The notes: generated by a model from the letters alone, not told the origin. Shown: positions 15,898-25,399, counted from the first letter of the stretch. The stretch: DNA of 43,614 nucleotides from Bacteroidales bacterium (GCA_029983675.1 JASBYY010000024.1:1-43614), one strand, 5' to 3'. Made by a program: numbers and translations.

Positions 15898-16071
15898 GCC
15901 TCGGCTCTTCGGCGGACAGCTTCCACTCTCTTCGAGGAGATCTGCCGCGCATTGCCAAAACGACCCGCAATCCCGTCATTGGTGGAAAAACAGTCTGGAA
16001 TCAAACTAGAGCGAAAAGAAAAAATAAGAAAAATATGACATGAAAAATCGCACACGCATTGAAAAAGTTTG

Positions 16072-16079
16072 TATTTTTG
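16072..16079 (+). promoter_or_regulatory. Candidate -7 box of the six-gene exported-protein operon
   Basis: TATTTTTG matches the TAnnTTTG consensus and lies 183 bases before the first ATG of the operon, implying a leader of about 175 bases. No matching -33 box is clear. Confidence 0.35.
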
Positions 16080-16261
16080 CCACGACAAGGCGATACTTGC
16101 GTTGCTTAACGCGCGAACCGAGAAGTTCCGTTTGCAGGGGCGGCAAGGAAGTTTGATTTACAGGTTACCTTAAATAATGAGTTATTGCAAGACATCGCGT
16201 GTAAAAGGGAAACGGGCACTTTTTGTCATCAATATGCGAAGTATTTTACAAAATCAACGAT

Positions 16262-16729
16262 ATGAAAAAAGCAATTGCAATTCTGGTCTCGATATTCTGT
16301 TTTGGAATATTAGGTCAAGACTCTTATGCCCAGTCTTACGATGAGCCTACATGCATCAGCCGCGAGCAAGATGGTTCGATGACGCTAAGGGTTTGGGGCG
16401 AAGGCCGCAATCGTGCCGACGCAAAAGAACAAGCGAAAAAAAACGCAGTGTACGCAGTGATTTTCAACGGCGTTCTTAAAGGCAACAATGACTACAACAT
16501 GAGACCCATTGTTACCGAAGTGAATGCACGCGAACGTTACCAAGAGTATTTCGACATCTTCTTCATGGATGGTGGCGAATACCTTAAATATGTCAGTCTT
16601 GCTGACAAGCGTTCAGGGTCCTCAAAGAAAATAAGAGGATCCTATCAAATCAGGTATTGCTTGACAGTCAGAGTGCTCGTGCCTGAACTTAGAATGAGAT
16701 TGAGAGAAGACGGAATCCTTAAAAACTAA
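16262..16729 (+). CDS. Exported LPP20-like protein, paralogue 1
   Basis: Start set at ATG 16262, which opens a signal peptide (MKKAIAILVSIFCFGILG, cleavage near SYAQS); the longer frame adds 13 unrelated residues. The mature part has GSMTLRVWGEGRNRADAKEQ followed by AKKNAVYAVIF, the G-x-G plus Ala-rich helix pattern of LPP20-like envelope proteins. It is clearly paralogous to the gene at 18925 (LRVWGEG.../LKVWGFG..., AKKNAV.A.IF). It is first in a tight six-gene operon; the next gene starts 5 bases later. Function unknown. Confidence 0.7.
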   Translation: MKKAIAILVSIFCFGILGQDSYAQSYDEPTCISREQDGSMTLRVWGEGRNRADAKEQAKKNAVYAVIFNGVLKGNNDYNMRPIVTEVNARERYQEYFDIFFMDGGEYLKYVSLADKRSGSSKKIRGSYQIRYCLTVRVLVPELRMRLREDGILKN

Positions 16730-16734
16730 ACACC

Positions 16735-17304
16735 ATGAAGAAACGACTACAAATCACACTCCTATTATTAATGGGTATCGTCTCTGTTTCTTCGGCACAA
16801 ATCAGGCTGCCTGAGAAACCCAAAAGAGCAGGGCACATTGACTATTCCATCAAAGAATCCGGGTATTGGATTGCTGCTCAAGCTAATGCGGATTTTGCCA
16901 CAAACGGGAAGAATCATTCGGCCGCATTTCAATTCGACCTCATTCAAGGTTATCGTTTCTCGGAATTCCTAAAAGTGGGCATTGGAGTTTCTCCAAGATT
17001 CTACACCAATGCAGTTTCCGATTTTTGCGGCAAGAACGGAAGACCTTTCTCGGTGCCCATTTATGCTGATGTGAGAGGCAACATCACCCCTCAGGCGGAT
17101 GCCATGTTTGCCTTTTGCTGGAGTGCCGACCTTGGCTATGCCATCAATGAAGGCATCTATGTTTCACCTGGTATCGGGATGCGTTTTGGTGACATCCGGC
17201 ACAATTTTCTCGCAGGCATCAGCTATGCTTTCCAACAGCATAATGTGGCATCAAAAAACTCATTCATCCACATCATAGGCCTGCGATTAGGCTATGAGTT
17301 CTGA
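16735..17304 (+). CDS. Outer-membrane beta-barrel-like protein
   Basis: 189 residues with a signal peptide ending SSAQI and alternating amphipathic strands (GYWIAAQANADFATNG, FLKVGIGVSPRFYTNA, GIYVSPGIGMRFGDI). It ends IIGLRLGYEF, where the terminal Phe is a standard barrel-insertion signal. Size fits an eight-stranded OmpA/OmpX-like barrel. It is second in the operon of exported proteins, 5 bases after the first gene. The role is unknown; it may anchor the other products at the outer membrane. Confidence 0.65.
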   Translation: MKKRLQITLLLLMGIVSVSSAQIRLPEKPKRAGHIDYSIKESGYWIAAQANADFATNGKNHSAAFQFDLIQGYRFSEFLKVGIGVSPRFYTNAVSDFCGKNGRPFSVPIYADVRGNITPQADAMFAFCWSADLGYAINEGIYVSPGIGMRFGDIRHNFLAGISYAFQQHNVASKNSFIHIIGLRLGYEF

Positions 17305-17341
17305 AAATACAAGTGTCCTTTCATTGCAACGATGACATAAT

Positions 17342-18883
17342 ATGAACAATAAGTTTTTTTACACCTTTGCACTGCTAATCTTTGTTTCTGCCAGCGCATT
17401 TGCCCAATCAAAGACTCTTGACGACTCATACAACAGAAACAGCGTCTCCAAATTGTGGATTTCTTTTGGTGACAATTTCGACAATACAGTTAAAAACGCC
17501 TATGCAAATTTCAGTTTCGGTGAAAAGTATGACTACAATGATTTGGATGTGACGGCAATCACTACTCAGACCAACCGTGGCGATGCTACTGTATCAAACG
17601 TCCTCGACATCCTAAATAATCAGAACTTTGGCAAGTCCATTGTTTCCTACTGGTTCAATCGCAATTCCGAGGGCATGATGAACGACGAGATGATGAGACA
17701 AAGAAGTCTTTATAATGTCAACGACGAAGATGTCATGATTGCCGCTGCAGCCAAAGTGTCCAATTTGGCTGACAGGAGCGATGCGCTTATTCGTCAAAGC
17801 TATATCGTGGTTTTCAATACTAATGAAATTAAAAGGGAGCAGTTGAAAGACCCCAAAACCGGCAAGGTTTCTGTTTTGTGGCAGGCTAAAAGTGACGCTT
17901 ACGTTTACCAAATCGACATTGACTCCACCTTCATTGAGGACTTGTACATGAACATGTGGATTCAAGACGACGACACACCCGAGGTGAAAGCAGCCAAAAA
18001 GCAACTATACGACAGCTTGCAAGTGAACATGAAAACCGTTGCCTCGGTCTCCGGCCATGGCGCGAGTACGGTGTCGGAAAAGAATCCTGAAGAATCCGCC
18101 AAGCAAAGTGCCGTTTCCTCGTCTTTCGAGGCTCTGCTGTTCAAAATGGAAAATGCCATTCCTGATTGGCAAGTGAAAGTGGCCATCCATGATGTCCATC
18201 CAATTCGCAGCAAAATTGGAACCAAGGAAAACCTGAAAAACACAGACCGTTATAGGGTCTATTATTATTTTGAAGACAAAAATGGCCATCTCAAGACAAG
18301 GCCCAAAGGATACATCAGGGCGACAACTATCGCTGACAACGAATCCATTGCCTCAGGCGAAACCCCCATGTCGAGGTTTTACCAGATTTCAGGAGGAAGA
18401 CTGGAGCCTGGAATGCTCATGGTCGAAAAGAAAGACCGAAGAATGGGCATCAGCGCAGGTGTCAAATACCATGGCGCCAATTCCTTCTTCATCGATTTGG
18501 ACTTCCTGATGCACATCAACGACTTAGGCTTTTGCTCCTACCCATTCGCGAGCATCGGTTTTGACCAAAGGGAAGAGTTTTATGCGAACCTCGCAATAGG
18601 TTATGGCCACGGCATTCCGCTGACAAGACTGTTCGAGCTAATGCCATTTGCCGGATTTGGCATCGATTACATGGCACATGAAAATGTTGACGAGGACAAG
18701 ATTGCGCAATACACCGCTTTTTTTGCAGAAGCCGGAGCCCGATTTTCCATCCAGCCCGTATATCCTATTAGAGTCTTCGTCCAAGCCGACTATTCCCTAA
18801 ATTTCTTGGAGGGCATTCATTATGAAACAGGGGAAAACCGTTTCGGAGTTGGCTTGAGCATTGGTCTCAGATATGCATTCTAA
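17342..18883 (+). CDS. Large exported protein with C-terminal barrel-like region
   Basis: 513 residues with a signal peptide (ends ASAFAQ). The first two thirds are soluble and mixed helix/strand (ALIRQSYIVVFNTNEIKRE, KVAIHDVHPIRSKIGTKENL). The last third (about 375-513) has barrel-like strands such as GISAGVKYHGANSFFIDLDF and ENRFGVGLSIGLRYAF with terminal Phe. No family is recognised. It looks like a periplasmic domain joined to an outer-membrane barrel and is third in the operon, 37 bases after the small barrel gene. Confidence 0.6.
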   Translation: MNNKFFYTFALLIFVSASAFAQSKTLDDSYNRNSVSKLWISFGDNFDNTVKNAYANFSFGEKYDYNDLDVTAITTQTNRGDATVSNVLDILNNQNFGKSIVSYWFNRNSEGMMNDEMMRQRSLYNVNDEDVMIAAAAKVSNLADRSDALIRQSYIVVFNTNEIKREQLKDPKTGKVSVLWQAKSDAYVYQIDIDSTFIEDLYMNMWIQDDDTPEVKAAKKQLYDSLQVNMKTVASVSGHGASTVSEKNPEESAKQSAVSSSFEALLFKMENAIPDWQVKVAIHDVHPIRSKIGTKENLKNTDRYRVYYYFEDKNGHLKTRPKGYIRATTIADNESIASGETPMSRFYQISGGRLEPGMLMVEKKDRRMGISAGVKYHGANSFFIDLDFLMHINDLGFCSYPFASIGFDQREEFYANLAIGYGHGIPLTRLFELMPFAGFGIDYMAHENVDEDKIAQYTAFFAEAGARFSIQPVYPIRVFVQADYSLNFLEGIHYETGENRFGVGLSIGLRYAF

Positions 18884-18924
18884 TCAATAATAATTCAAAA
18901 AAAACATCAAAATCCATTGTTAAT

Positions 18925-19440
18925 ATGAAAAAGCTAATGACAACATTGCTGGTGGTTATGATGATAATCCCCATCGCTTCTGAAGCCCAAAATCCTTCAA
19001 AAAGAAGAAAACTGTTCAACAATTGGAACAACTATGAAGTCTCAACTGTTCAGGTCGGACAAGACGGCACCAAGCTCTTGAAAGTTTGGGGCTTTGGCAA
19101 AAAAGTTGACAGAGCCGTCACACAAGCCAAGAAGAACGCCGTACACGCTTGCATTTTCCGCGGCATTCCCGGAAACGAGACTTCGATGTCAACACCTGCC
19201 ATTTGCAAGGATCCGAATGCTTTGGAAAGCAACCTCGACTACTTTTACGACTTCTTCGAGACGGGTTCAACTTATCTTCAGTTCGTCAATCTCACCACTG
19301 ACGGCGTGCCTTCGGGACAAGACAGAAGAAAAGTTGATGGCGGTTACAAAGTGGCCATCTATGTTCAAGTCATGTACGACAACCTCAAAGACAGGCTAGA
19401 AACCGACGGAATCGTCAGAAAACTGAATTCAGGATTTTAA
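18925..19440 (+). CDS. Exported LPP20-like protein, paralogue 2
   Basis: 171 residues with a signal peptide ending ASEAQ. It repeats the pattern of the gene at 16262: DGTKLLKVWGFGKKVDRAV, then AKKNAVHACIFRGIPGN, a YFYDFFETG block matching YFDIFFMDG in the paralogue, and a similar C-terminus (VMYDNLKDRLETDGIVRKL against RVLVPELRMRLREDGILKN). Full-length similarity shows a duplication within the operon. LPP20-like proteins sit in the envelope, but no biochemical role is known for this type. Confidence 0.7.
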   Translation: MKKLMTTLLVVMMIIPIASEAQNPSKRRKLFNNWNNYEVSTVQVGQDGTKLLKVWGFGKKVDRAVTQAKKNAVHACIFRGIPGNETSMSTPAICKDPNALESNLDYFYDFFETGSTYLQFVNLTTDGVPSGQDRRKVDGGYKVAIYVQVMYDNLKDRLETDGIVRKLNSGF

Positions 19441-19451
19441 TATTATATCTG

Positions 19452-20408
19452 ATGAAAAAGCACTTGATTAAAACCTTATTGATAGTGATGGCTGTCGGTC
19501 TGACCTCGGTGGGATTCGGCCAAGCCAAGAAACCGAAACTCATGGTGGTGCCCGCTGATGCATGGTGCATCAGAAACGGATTCGTTCTGGAGTTCGACAA
19601 CATGGGAACCTATGAGCAGATTCCAAATTACAAGGCGGCCATGCAATACAGTTCCGACATGAGGGCCATGATAGCCTCCATGGGCGACTTCATGCAGAAG
19701 GAGGATTTCCCCATCGAATCGTTGGAACAAGCCTTGAAAAACGTTGAATCAGATGCCGGCTTTGACATGGTGAGCACCTCCAAATCGGGAAGCATGTTGG
19801 CAGAATCGCCAAAAGACAAACTTTTGCTGCAAGCAAAACCCGACATCATCCTTGACCTCGATTTTGAGGAAGTGAAAATTGGCCCAAGAACAGCCATCAA
19901 GTTCAACATGCAAGCCATAGATGCCTACACGGGCAAGATTATTTCTGGCAATGTGGGACAAGGCACGCCAAGCAGTTCTATCGACAAGACCATCCAATTG
20001 CAAGAAGCAGTCTTGAGTTTCAAAGACAATTTCCTCTCCGGATTGATGAACCATTTCAATTCCTTGTTCAAAGATGGCCGTGAAATTGTAGTCGAAGTAA
20101 CCCGTTGGGACAATTGCGACATCGACTTTGAAGAAGAGTATGGCGACACGGAACTCGGCGAACTCATCGAGCAATGGATGACTGACAATACGGTCAGCGG
20201 ACGTTTCTCAACGCAGATGGCCACCGAAAACCGAATGAAATTTGACCAGGTCAGGATTCCGCTCTACAAGAACGACGGGAGAACCGCTCTCGATGCAAGA
20301 GGCTGGGGACGAGGCTTGGCAAAGTATATCAAGAACACAACAGGACAAGAATGCAAAGTCCAAAGCCGAGGCTTGGGACTCGTAAGAATAACTATGGGAG
20401 GAAAATGA
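19452..20408 (+). CDS. Exported protein, DUF6175-like (tentative)
   Basis: 318 residues with a signal peptide (TSVGFGQA). It opens KKPKLMVVPADAWCIRNGFV with a PDIILDLDFEEVKIGPR segment, resembling the CsgG-like or DUF6175 exported proteins of Bacteroidota; I give the DUF number from memory and with caution. The C-terminal half has alternating strand and helix (FDQVRIPLYKNDGRTALDAR, GLGLVRITMGGK). It follows paralogue 2 by 11 bases and its stop is one base from the next ATG, so coupled translation is likely. Confidence 0.55.
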   Translation: MKKHLIKTLLIVMAVGLTSVGFGQAKKPKLMVVPADAWCIRNGFVLEFDNMGTYEQIPNYKAAMQYSSDMRAMIASMGDFMQKEDFPIESLEQALKNVESDAGFDMVSTSKSGSMLAESPKDKLLLQAKPDIILDLDFEEVKIGPRTAIKFNMQAIDAYTGKIISGNVGQGTPSSSIDKTIQLQEAVLSFKDNFLSGLMNHFNSLFKDGREIVVEVTRWDNCDIDFEEEYGDTELGELIEQWMTDNTVSGRFSTQMATENRMKFDQVRIPLYKNDGRTALDARGWGRGLAKYIKNTTGQECKVQSRGLGLVRITMGGK

Positions 20409-20409
20409 C

Positions 20410-21357
20410 ATGAATAAAACACTTTCAACCATCATACTCTGCCTTGCAATATTCGCTGGAATGAGCCTCATGGGGCAGTCGAGGACCAGCAGCATCGTGG
20501 TCACAAGCTTTGTCCCTGAACAAGACAATCTGTCAGCCACCTCTGCAAACAAAATGGAGAACAAAGTGAGCCAGATGATCACCAACGCGGGAATGGCCAG
20601 CGTTGACAACTCCAGATTCGTCGTCATTCCCCGTTTTGTGGTTAACGATGTTAGAACACAAGCATCTGCGCCTCCTATGATTGTCATGAATGCAGACGTG
20701 ACGTTTTATATGGGCGACGTTTCAACAGGCAAGGTTTTCGGCAGTTTCACCAAAACGCTGACAGGCGTTGGAGAAAACGAGACAAGAGCCTGCGTCTCCG
20801 TCATTTCAAACATAAAGCCTAAGGATGCAGAACTTCAAAGGTTCATGGAAAACGGCAAACAAAAAATCATCGACTATTACAACGAAAACGCCGACATCTT
20901 GATACGAAAAGCCCAGCAATTGGCTGCCACGGCTGACTATCGCGGCGCACTGGTTATCCTTGGCGAGATCCCCGAAGAATGCATTGAGGCATTTGAAAAA
21001 GCTTCAGGCCCTATGATATCCATCTATCAGGCCATGATCGACTATGAAGGCAACATCCTCTATCAGCAAGCATATACCCTTTGGAATGCCACACAGGACT
21101 ATGATGGTGCCATGCAAGCATGCAGCCTATTGGCGCAAATCAGCCCTAACTCTTCCGCGGCTCCAAGGGCTTACAAATTAGCCGACAATATCGGGAAACG
21201 TGTCCGAGAGGTTGATAATCGCGAATGGAATTTTGTCATCAGGAAAGAGCAAAACAGGGTCGAGCTTCAAAAAGCGATAATTCAGGCCATCACCCAAATT
21301 GCCCGTGCTGAAGCAAATCGCCCTATATACAATTATAATAATCTAGGTTGGTGGTAA
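20410..21357 (+). CDS. Exported protein with TPR-like C-terminus
   Basis: 315 residues with a signal peptide (MSLMGQ). Residues about 25-140 resemble a CsgG-type alpha/beta domain (SSIVVTSFVPEQDNLSATSA, FVVIPRFVV, ADVTFYMGDVSTGKVFGSF). Residues about 150-270 look like two or more TPR-type helical pairs (ADYRGALVILGEIPEE, YQQAYTLWNATQDYDGAMQA). The start is one base after the previous stop. As the last gene of the operon, with a CsgG-like and LPP20-like context, it suggests an outer-membrane assembly or secretion complex; no cargo is identified. Confidence 0.6.
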   Translation: MNKTLSTIILCLAIFAGMSLMGQSRTSSIVVTSFVPEQDNLSATSANKMENKVSQMITNAGMASVDNSRFVVIPRFVVNDVRTQASAPPMIVMNADVTFYMGDVSTGKVFGSFTKTLTGVGENETRACVSVISNIKPKDAELQRFMENGKQKIIDYYNENADILIRKAQQLAATADYRGALVILGEIPEECIEAFEKASGPMISIYQAMIDYEGNILYQQAYTLWNATQDYDGAMQACSLLAQISPNSSAAPRAYKLADNIGKRVREVDNREWNFVIRKEQNRVELQKAIIQAITQIARAEANRPIYNYNNLGWW

Positions 21358-21900
21358 AGGCTTCCCACCAAACGCTTTCGATGTAACATTCCCTATGGTT
21401 TTCAAAGGAATCCATGGGGAATTTGTTTTGACCGACCAAGACCTTCGCCAAGGGGAAAGGAGCTGAAAACATGGCAAATCTCCATTCAAGCCAACCTATG
21501 CCGCCATTATTACCCACATACGGCCAATGAAAAGCGAAACTAAAACTTCTTGGCTCAGCAATGTGGCATGTACCCACTTGCCCTTGTGCAGGATTGCACA
21601 TTTGATCGGAGCAGCAAAAGTACAAAAAAACAAAAGAAATCGATAATTTTATTGCGATACCATCAGGTGTTTCCAGAACCCAATCCACAGAAACCGCATA
21701 TAAGACATTGAAAATCGCAGCATTAAAATCATGCAATTTGCCATTATTGCTATGGTCTTTCAACGGCAAAAGCGATGAAATGCAGTGACTAAGCAAGTAT
21801 AATGAAAGTTTTGCGAATATTCTAAGCTTTATAGTTACGAATGTCGTATATTATGCGGCATAACTGGAGAAGTTAGGTACCACTTTAAGACGATAAAACA
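21358..21900. other. 540-bp stretch without a supported gene
   Basis: A 157-codon minus-strand frame (21323-21796) crosses it, but it overlaps the end of the upstream gene and has no signal, motif or plausible start, so I do not call it. The only repeat seen is the 25-base sequence at 21761-21785. A structured RNA cannot be excluded. Confidence 0.4.
21761..21785 (+). repeat. 25-bp direct repeat, left copy
   Basis: CAACGGCAAAAGCGATGAAA plus TGCAG recurs at 22718-22742 with one mismatch, in the same orientation, so the pair brackets the HNH gene. Confidence 0.55.
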
Positions 21901-22650
21901 ATGAAATTAAACGAATTTTTAAACGAATTTTTAAACGAATTTCCAAAGATTTTCAACAGCGAAATCAATCGGATAAAGGGCAAGGTTTATCAAACATCTG
22001 GGCAGATTTCCTGTTTATTTTATATCAAGGAAAGAAAATCTACAAACCAGAATTGGGGCGTGACCAAAAATGTTCTTGACCAAGTAAAAGAACTAAACAG
22101 ACCGTGGTTTTTATTGCTATTATCTGCATCCCCTCCAAATTATTTCCTAACATCGGACGATGTTGAATCCTATATTAATAAGAGATGGAAATTGAACAAA
22201 GATGGCGATTATAAAACAGCACCAACTTTCCCAGAGGAAAACGAATTTGCTACACTTTGACAATTGAAAAGTAAGATTAAGATTGAGCGGTTTATCTCCA
22301 CACCAACATCATTTGATGAGAGCAAAACAGAAGGTGGGATAAAAGTCGTTGTTTCAAAACAAGCAGAAAGAGATCCGAAACTTCGAACTGAAGCAATAAA
22401 AATTCACGGACTTGTTTGTAAGGTCTGTGGCTTTGACTTTGAAAAAACATACGGTGCTTGGGGGAACGGTTTCATTGAGGTTCATCACATTCACCCTCTT
22501 GGACAATCAAAGAATGAAAAAGTCCAAACAGACCCCAAAAAAGATTTGACAGTTTTGTGTTCCAACTGTCATAAAATGGTTCATCGCAAACGGGGGACAA
22601 CTTTGACACTTGACGAACTAAAAAATAAAATAAAAACTACCACTTCTTAA
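21901..22650 (+). pseudogene. HNH endonuclease gene split by an in-frame TGA
   Basis: Two adjacent frames in the same phase are separated by one TGA (22258-22260). The first (119 codons from ATG 21901) has an N-terminal fold with YQTSGQISCLFYIKERKSTN. The second lacks an ATG where one would be needed (only TTG at 22264) and carries a clear HNH domain: CKVCGFDFEKTYGAWGNGFI, EVHHIHPLG, DLTVLCSNCHKMVH. The four cysteines and the HH pair are intact. The simplest reading is one restriction-type nuclease of about 250 residues, inactivated by a nonsense change. Reinitiation at TTG is possible. The 5' end holds three copies of a 12-base unit (TAAACGAATTTT) giving NEFLNEFLNEF. Confidence 0.65.
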
Positions 22651-22717
22651 AACCACAAACAATTTTCAATGGTTCGATAAGTTTTGAAACAACTTACTGA
22701 CAATCAGTAAATTCATG

Positions 22718-22742
22718 CAACGGCAAAAGCAATGAAATGCAG
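22718..22742 (+). repeat. 25-bp direct repeat, right copy
   Basis: Second copy of the 21761-21785 sequence (24 of 25 identical), 957 bases downstream and just beyond the HNH gene. The spacing suggests a small inserted segment or past recombination. Confidence 0.55.
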
Positions 22743-22808
22743 CAACAAAGCCAGTAATCAATGGAACTGCCACCCAAGGCCGTTCTGCGAATAAGTCATG
22801 CGAAACCT

Positions 22809-25316
22809 TTATTCAAACAATTTCTTAGGTTTGAAACCGATGACTTCAGCATGAAGATTGGAAAGGTGCTTGTTGTAATCCAAGTCGTTCTTGTCGATGT
22901 CCTTTTCAAGGCTCAAGCTCAACACTTCCAGCATGTTTTCCACATAATGGAAAGTCAGCCCTTCAAGGTATTCCGCTTTTATGTCAGACAAATCGCGCTT
23001 ATTATCGATAGACATGATGATATCTGTCACGCCGTTACGTTTTGCGGCCAATATCTTTTCCTGTATGCCCCCGACGGGAAGCACGCGGCCTCTCAGTGTG
23101 ATTTCCCCTGTCATGGCGAGATTTCCCTTCACCTTGCGTTGCGTCAAGGCCGAGGTCAATGCCGAAAGCATGGTAATGCCTGCCGACGGGCCATCTTTGG
23201 GCGTAGCGCCTTCCGGAACATGAACATGGATGTTCCACTCGTCGAACACATCGGGATTAATGTCGAGCAACGTAGCATGTGCCTTGATAAACTCGTATGC
23301 AATGGTAGCCGATTCTTTCATGACCTCGCCGAGATTTCCGGTCATGCCAAGATGACCGCTGCCACGGCTCATGCTGACTTCGATGGAAAGCAACTCCCCT
23401 CCTACCGCAGTCCATGCCAATCCGGTGGCGACTCCAGGCATGGTATGCTGCACCTCATCGTCATCGTGGTGCATGGGCACGCCAAGGGTTTTCTCCAATT
23501 CCTCAACAGAGACTTTCTTTCCAAACGCCTCACCGCTAACAATCTGTTTGGCACGGTGGCGCATGATGTCGGAGACCTTTCGCTCAAGGCTACGGACACC
23601 CGCCTCTCGCGTATAGTCATCAATGACACGCATGATGATGTCTTTCGGGAATACAATATCGGAGGCTTTCATGCCGTGTTCCACAAGCTGTTTGGGGACG
23701 AGATGCCGTTTTGCAATCTCAAACTTCTCCTCGCGGAGATAACCGCTCAATTCTATGATTTCCATACGGTCGCGCAAAGCGGGATGTATGGTGCTAAGCG
23801 TATTGGCTGTGGCTATGAACAATATTTTCGACAGGTCGTAATCCAACTCAAGGAAGTTGTCGTAAAATGTCACATTTTGCTCGGGATCGAGGATTTCCAA
23901 TAGTGCAGCCTGCGGATCGCCGTTGATATTGTTTCCGCTCACCTTGTCGATTTCGTCAAGTACAAACACCGGATTACCCGATTTCACCTTGCGAAGGTTT
24001 TGTATGATACGGCCGGGCATGGCACCTATATATGTCTTGCGATGGCCACGCAATTCCGACTCATCACGAAGGCCGCCCAGCGACATGCGGATGTATTTCC
24101 GGTTCAAGGCACGGGCTATCGACTTGCCCAACGAGGTCTTTCCGACACCTGGAGGGCCTACCAGACACAGAATGGGCGACTTCATGTCGTTCTTCAGTTT
24201 GAGTACCGCTAAATGCTCAATGATGCGGTCTTTCACTTTGTCGAGGCCGAAATGGTCAGCATCGAGTATTTTTTGGGCGCGTTTCAAGTCGAAATTGTCC
24301 TTGGTAAAACTATTCCACGGCAAATCGACAAGATATTGCAGATAGTTCAACTGTATGCTGTATTCTGCCGCCTGCGGATTGGTACGTTCCAACTTCTTCA
24401 GTTCGCGTTCAAACACAGCCGCCACTTCCTTCGACCATTTTTTCTTTTTCGATTTTTCAAGCAACTCTTTGATATCCTGTTCGTTGGGTGTCCCGCCCAG
24501 TTCCTCTTGAATGGTGCGCAACTGCTGGTTCAACAGGTACTCGCGTTGCTGCTTGTCCATGTCGCTTTTCACCTTGCTTTGGATATGCTGCTTCAATTCT
24601 ATCATCTGCTGCTCATTGCTCAGATGGTTGAGCAGATTAATCGCCATTTCGGTGATGTCGGTTTGTTCAAGAAGCATCTGCTTGGGATGCAACGGGATAT
24701 CGAGATTGCTCGAAACAAAATTCAGCAAAAAAGTCGGGCTTTCAATATTATTAATGGCAAAACCGGCTTCTTCGGTAAGGTGATGCGAATTGGTAATGAC
24801 CTGAAGTGCCAATTCTTTTACCGATTGAATCAACGCCTTAAACTCTTTGTCCTTGGGAATGTCAACGACCGTTCCGTATGGTTTCACCTTCGCCATCAAA
24901 TAGGGATCGCTTTGATTCATCTCAATCCGTTCGAAACGGCGTTTACCCTGAATGATGACGGTGATGTTGCCGTCGGGCATCTGCAAGGTCTTTACAATTT
25001 GCGCCACTGTTCCAATCGAATACAAATCGTTGCTTTCGGGATCGTTGATGGTCGGGTCAATCTGTGCAACAACGCCAATGGGCTTTCTTTTCTTATAGTA
25101 TTCCCGCATCAAACGAAGCGACTTGTCGCGTCCAACCGTGATGGGTATGACTATGCCCGGAAACAGCACCGAGTTGCGCAAAGGCAGTATGGGCAATTCC
25201 TCTGGGACATCCTCATTGCTCAGAAACTGTTCGTCTTCATTGCTAAGTATGGGGATGAACTCCGTTTCGGGGTCGATAATATCGGGAAAAAATAATTCTT
25301 CGTCTGTTCTTTTCAT
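22809..25316 (-). CDS. lon: ATP-dependent Lon protease
   Basis: The 835-residue LonA has an N-terminal substrate-binding domain (LPILPLRNSVLFPGIVIPIT), a AAA+ domain with Walker A GPPGVGKTS and Walker B VFVLDEIDK, and a C-terminal protease with catalytic Ser711 (KDGPSAG) and Lys754 (GGIQEK). The dyad spacing of 43 matches E. coli Lon. It degrades misfolded and regulatory proteins in the cytosol. I start at ATG 25314-25316 (MKRTDEELFFP); a GTG at 25370 would add 18 residues with no family match. A -7 box at 25400-25407 fits a monocistronic gene. A short lysine-rich tail follows the protease domain. Confidence 0.95.
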   Translation of the reverse strand: MKRTDEELFFPDIIDPETEFIPILSNEDEQFLSNEDVPEELPILPLRNSVLFPGIVIPITVGRDKSLRLMREYYKKRKPIGVVAQIDPTINDPESNDLYSIGTVAQIVKTLQMPDGNITVIIQGKRRFERIEMNQSDPYLMAKVKPYGTVVDIPKDKEFKALIQSVKELALQVITNSHHLTEEAGFAINNIESPTFLLNFVSSNLDIPLHPKQMLLEQTDITEMAINLLNHLSNEQQMIELKQHIQSKVKSDMDKQQREYLLNQQLRTIQEELGGTPNEQDIKELLEKSKKKKWSKEVAAVFERELKKLERTNPQAAEYSIQLNYLQYLVDLPWNSFTKDNFDLKRAQKILDADHFGLDKVKDRIIEHLAVLKLKNDMKSPILCLVGPPGVGKTSLGKSIARALNRKYIRMSLGGLRDESELRGHRKTYIGAMPGRIIQNLRKVKSGNPVFVLDEIDKVSGNNINGDPQAALLEILDPEQNVTFYDNFLELDYDLSKILFIATANTLSTIHPALRDRMEIIELSGYLREEKFEIAKRHLVPKQLVEHGMKASDIVFPKDIIMRVIDDYTREAGVRSLERKVSDIMRHRAKQIVSGEAFGKKVSVEELEKTLGVPMHHDDDEVQHTMPGVATGLAWTAVGGELLSIEVSMSRGSGHLGMTGNLGEVMKESATIAYEFIKAHATLLDINPDVFDEWNIHVHVPEGATPKDGPSAGITMLSALTSALTQRKVKGNLAMTGEITLRGRVLPVGGIQEKILAAKRNGVTDIIMSIDNKRDLSDIKAEYLEGLTFHYVENMLEVLSLSLEKDIDKNDLDYNKHLSNLHAEVIGFKPKKLFE

Positions 25317-25399
25317 TGTTGCGGGGTTTAATCTGTCACTTCTGTATTTCAAACGCCATTTTGTCAGCACGCCATCTGCTTCATCCTTTCAAAGCAATA

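Noticed and set aside
21323..21796. 157-codon minus-strand frame
   Set aside because: Overlaps the upstream gene's end and shows no domain or signal; not supportable without a search.
24213..25295. 360-codon plus-strand frame opposite lon
   Set aside because: Shadow of lon on the other strand; no motif, and the Lon frame is unambiguous.
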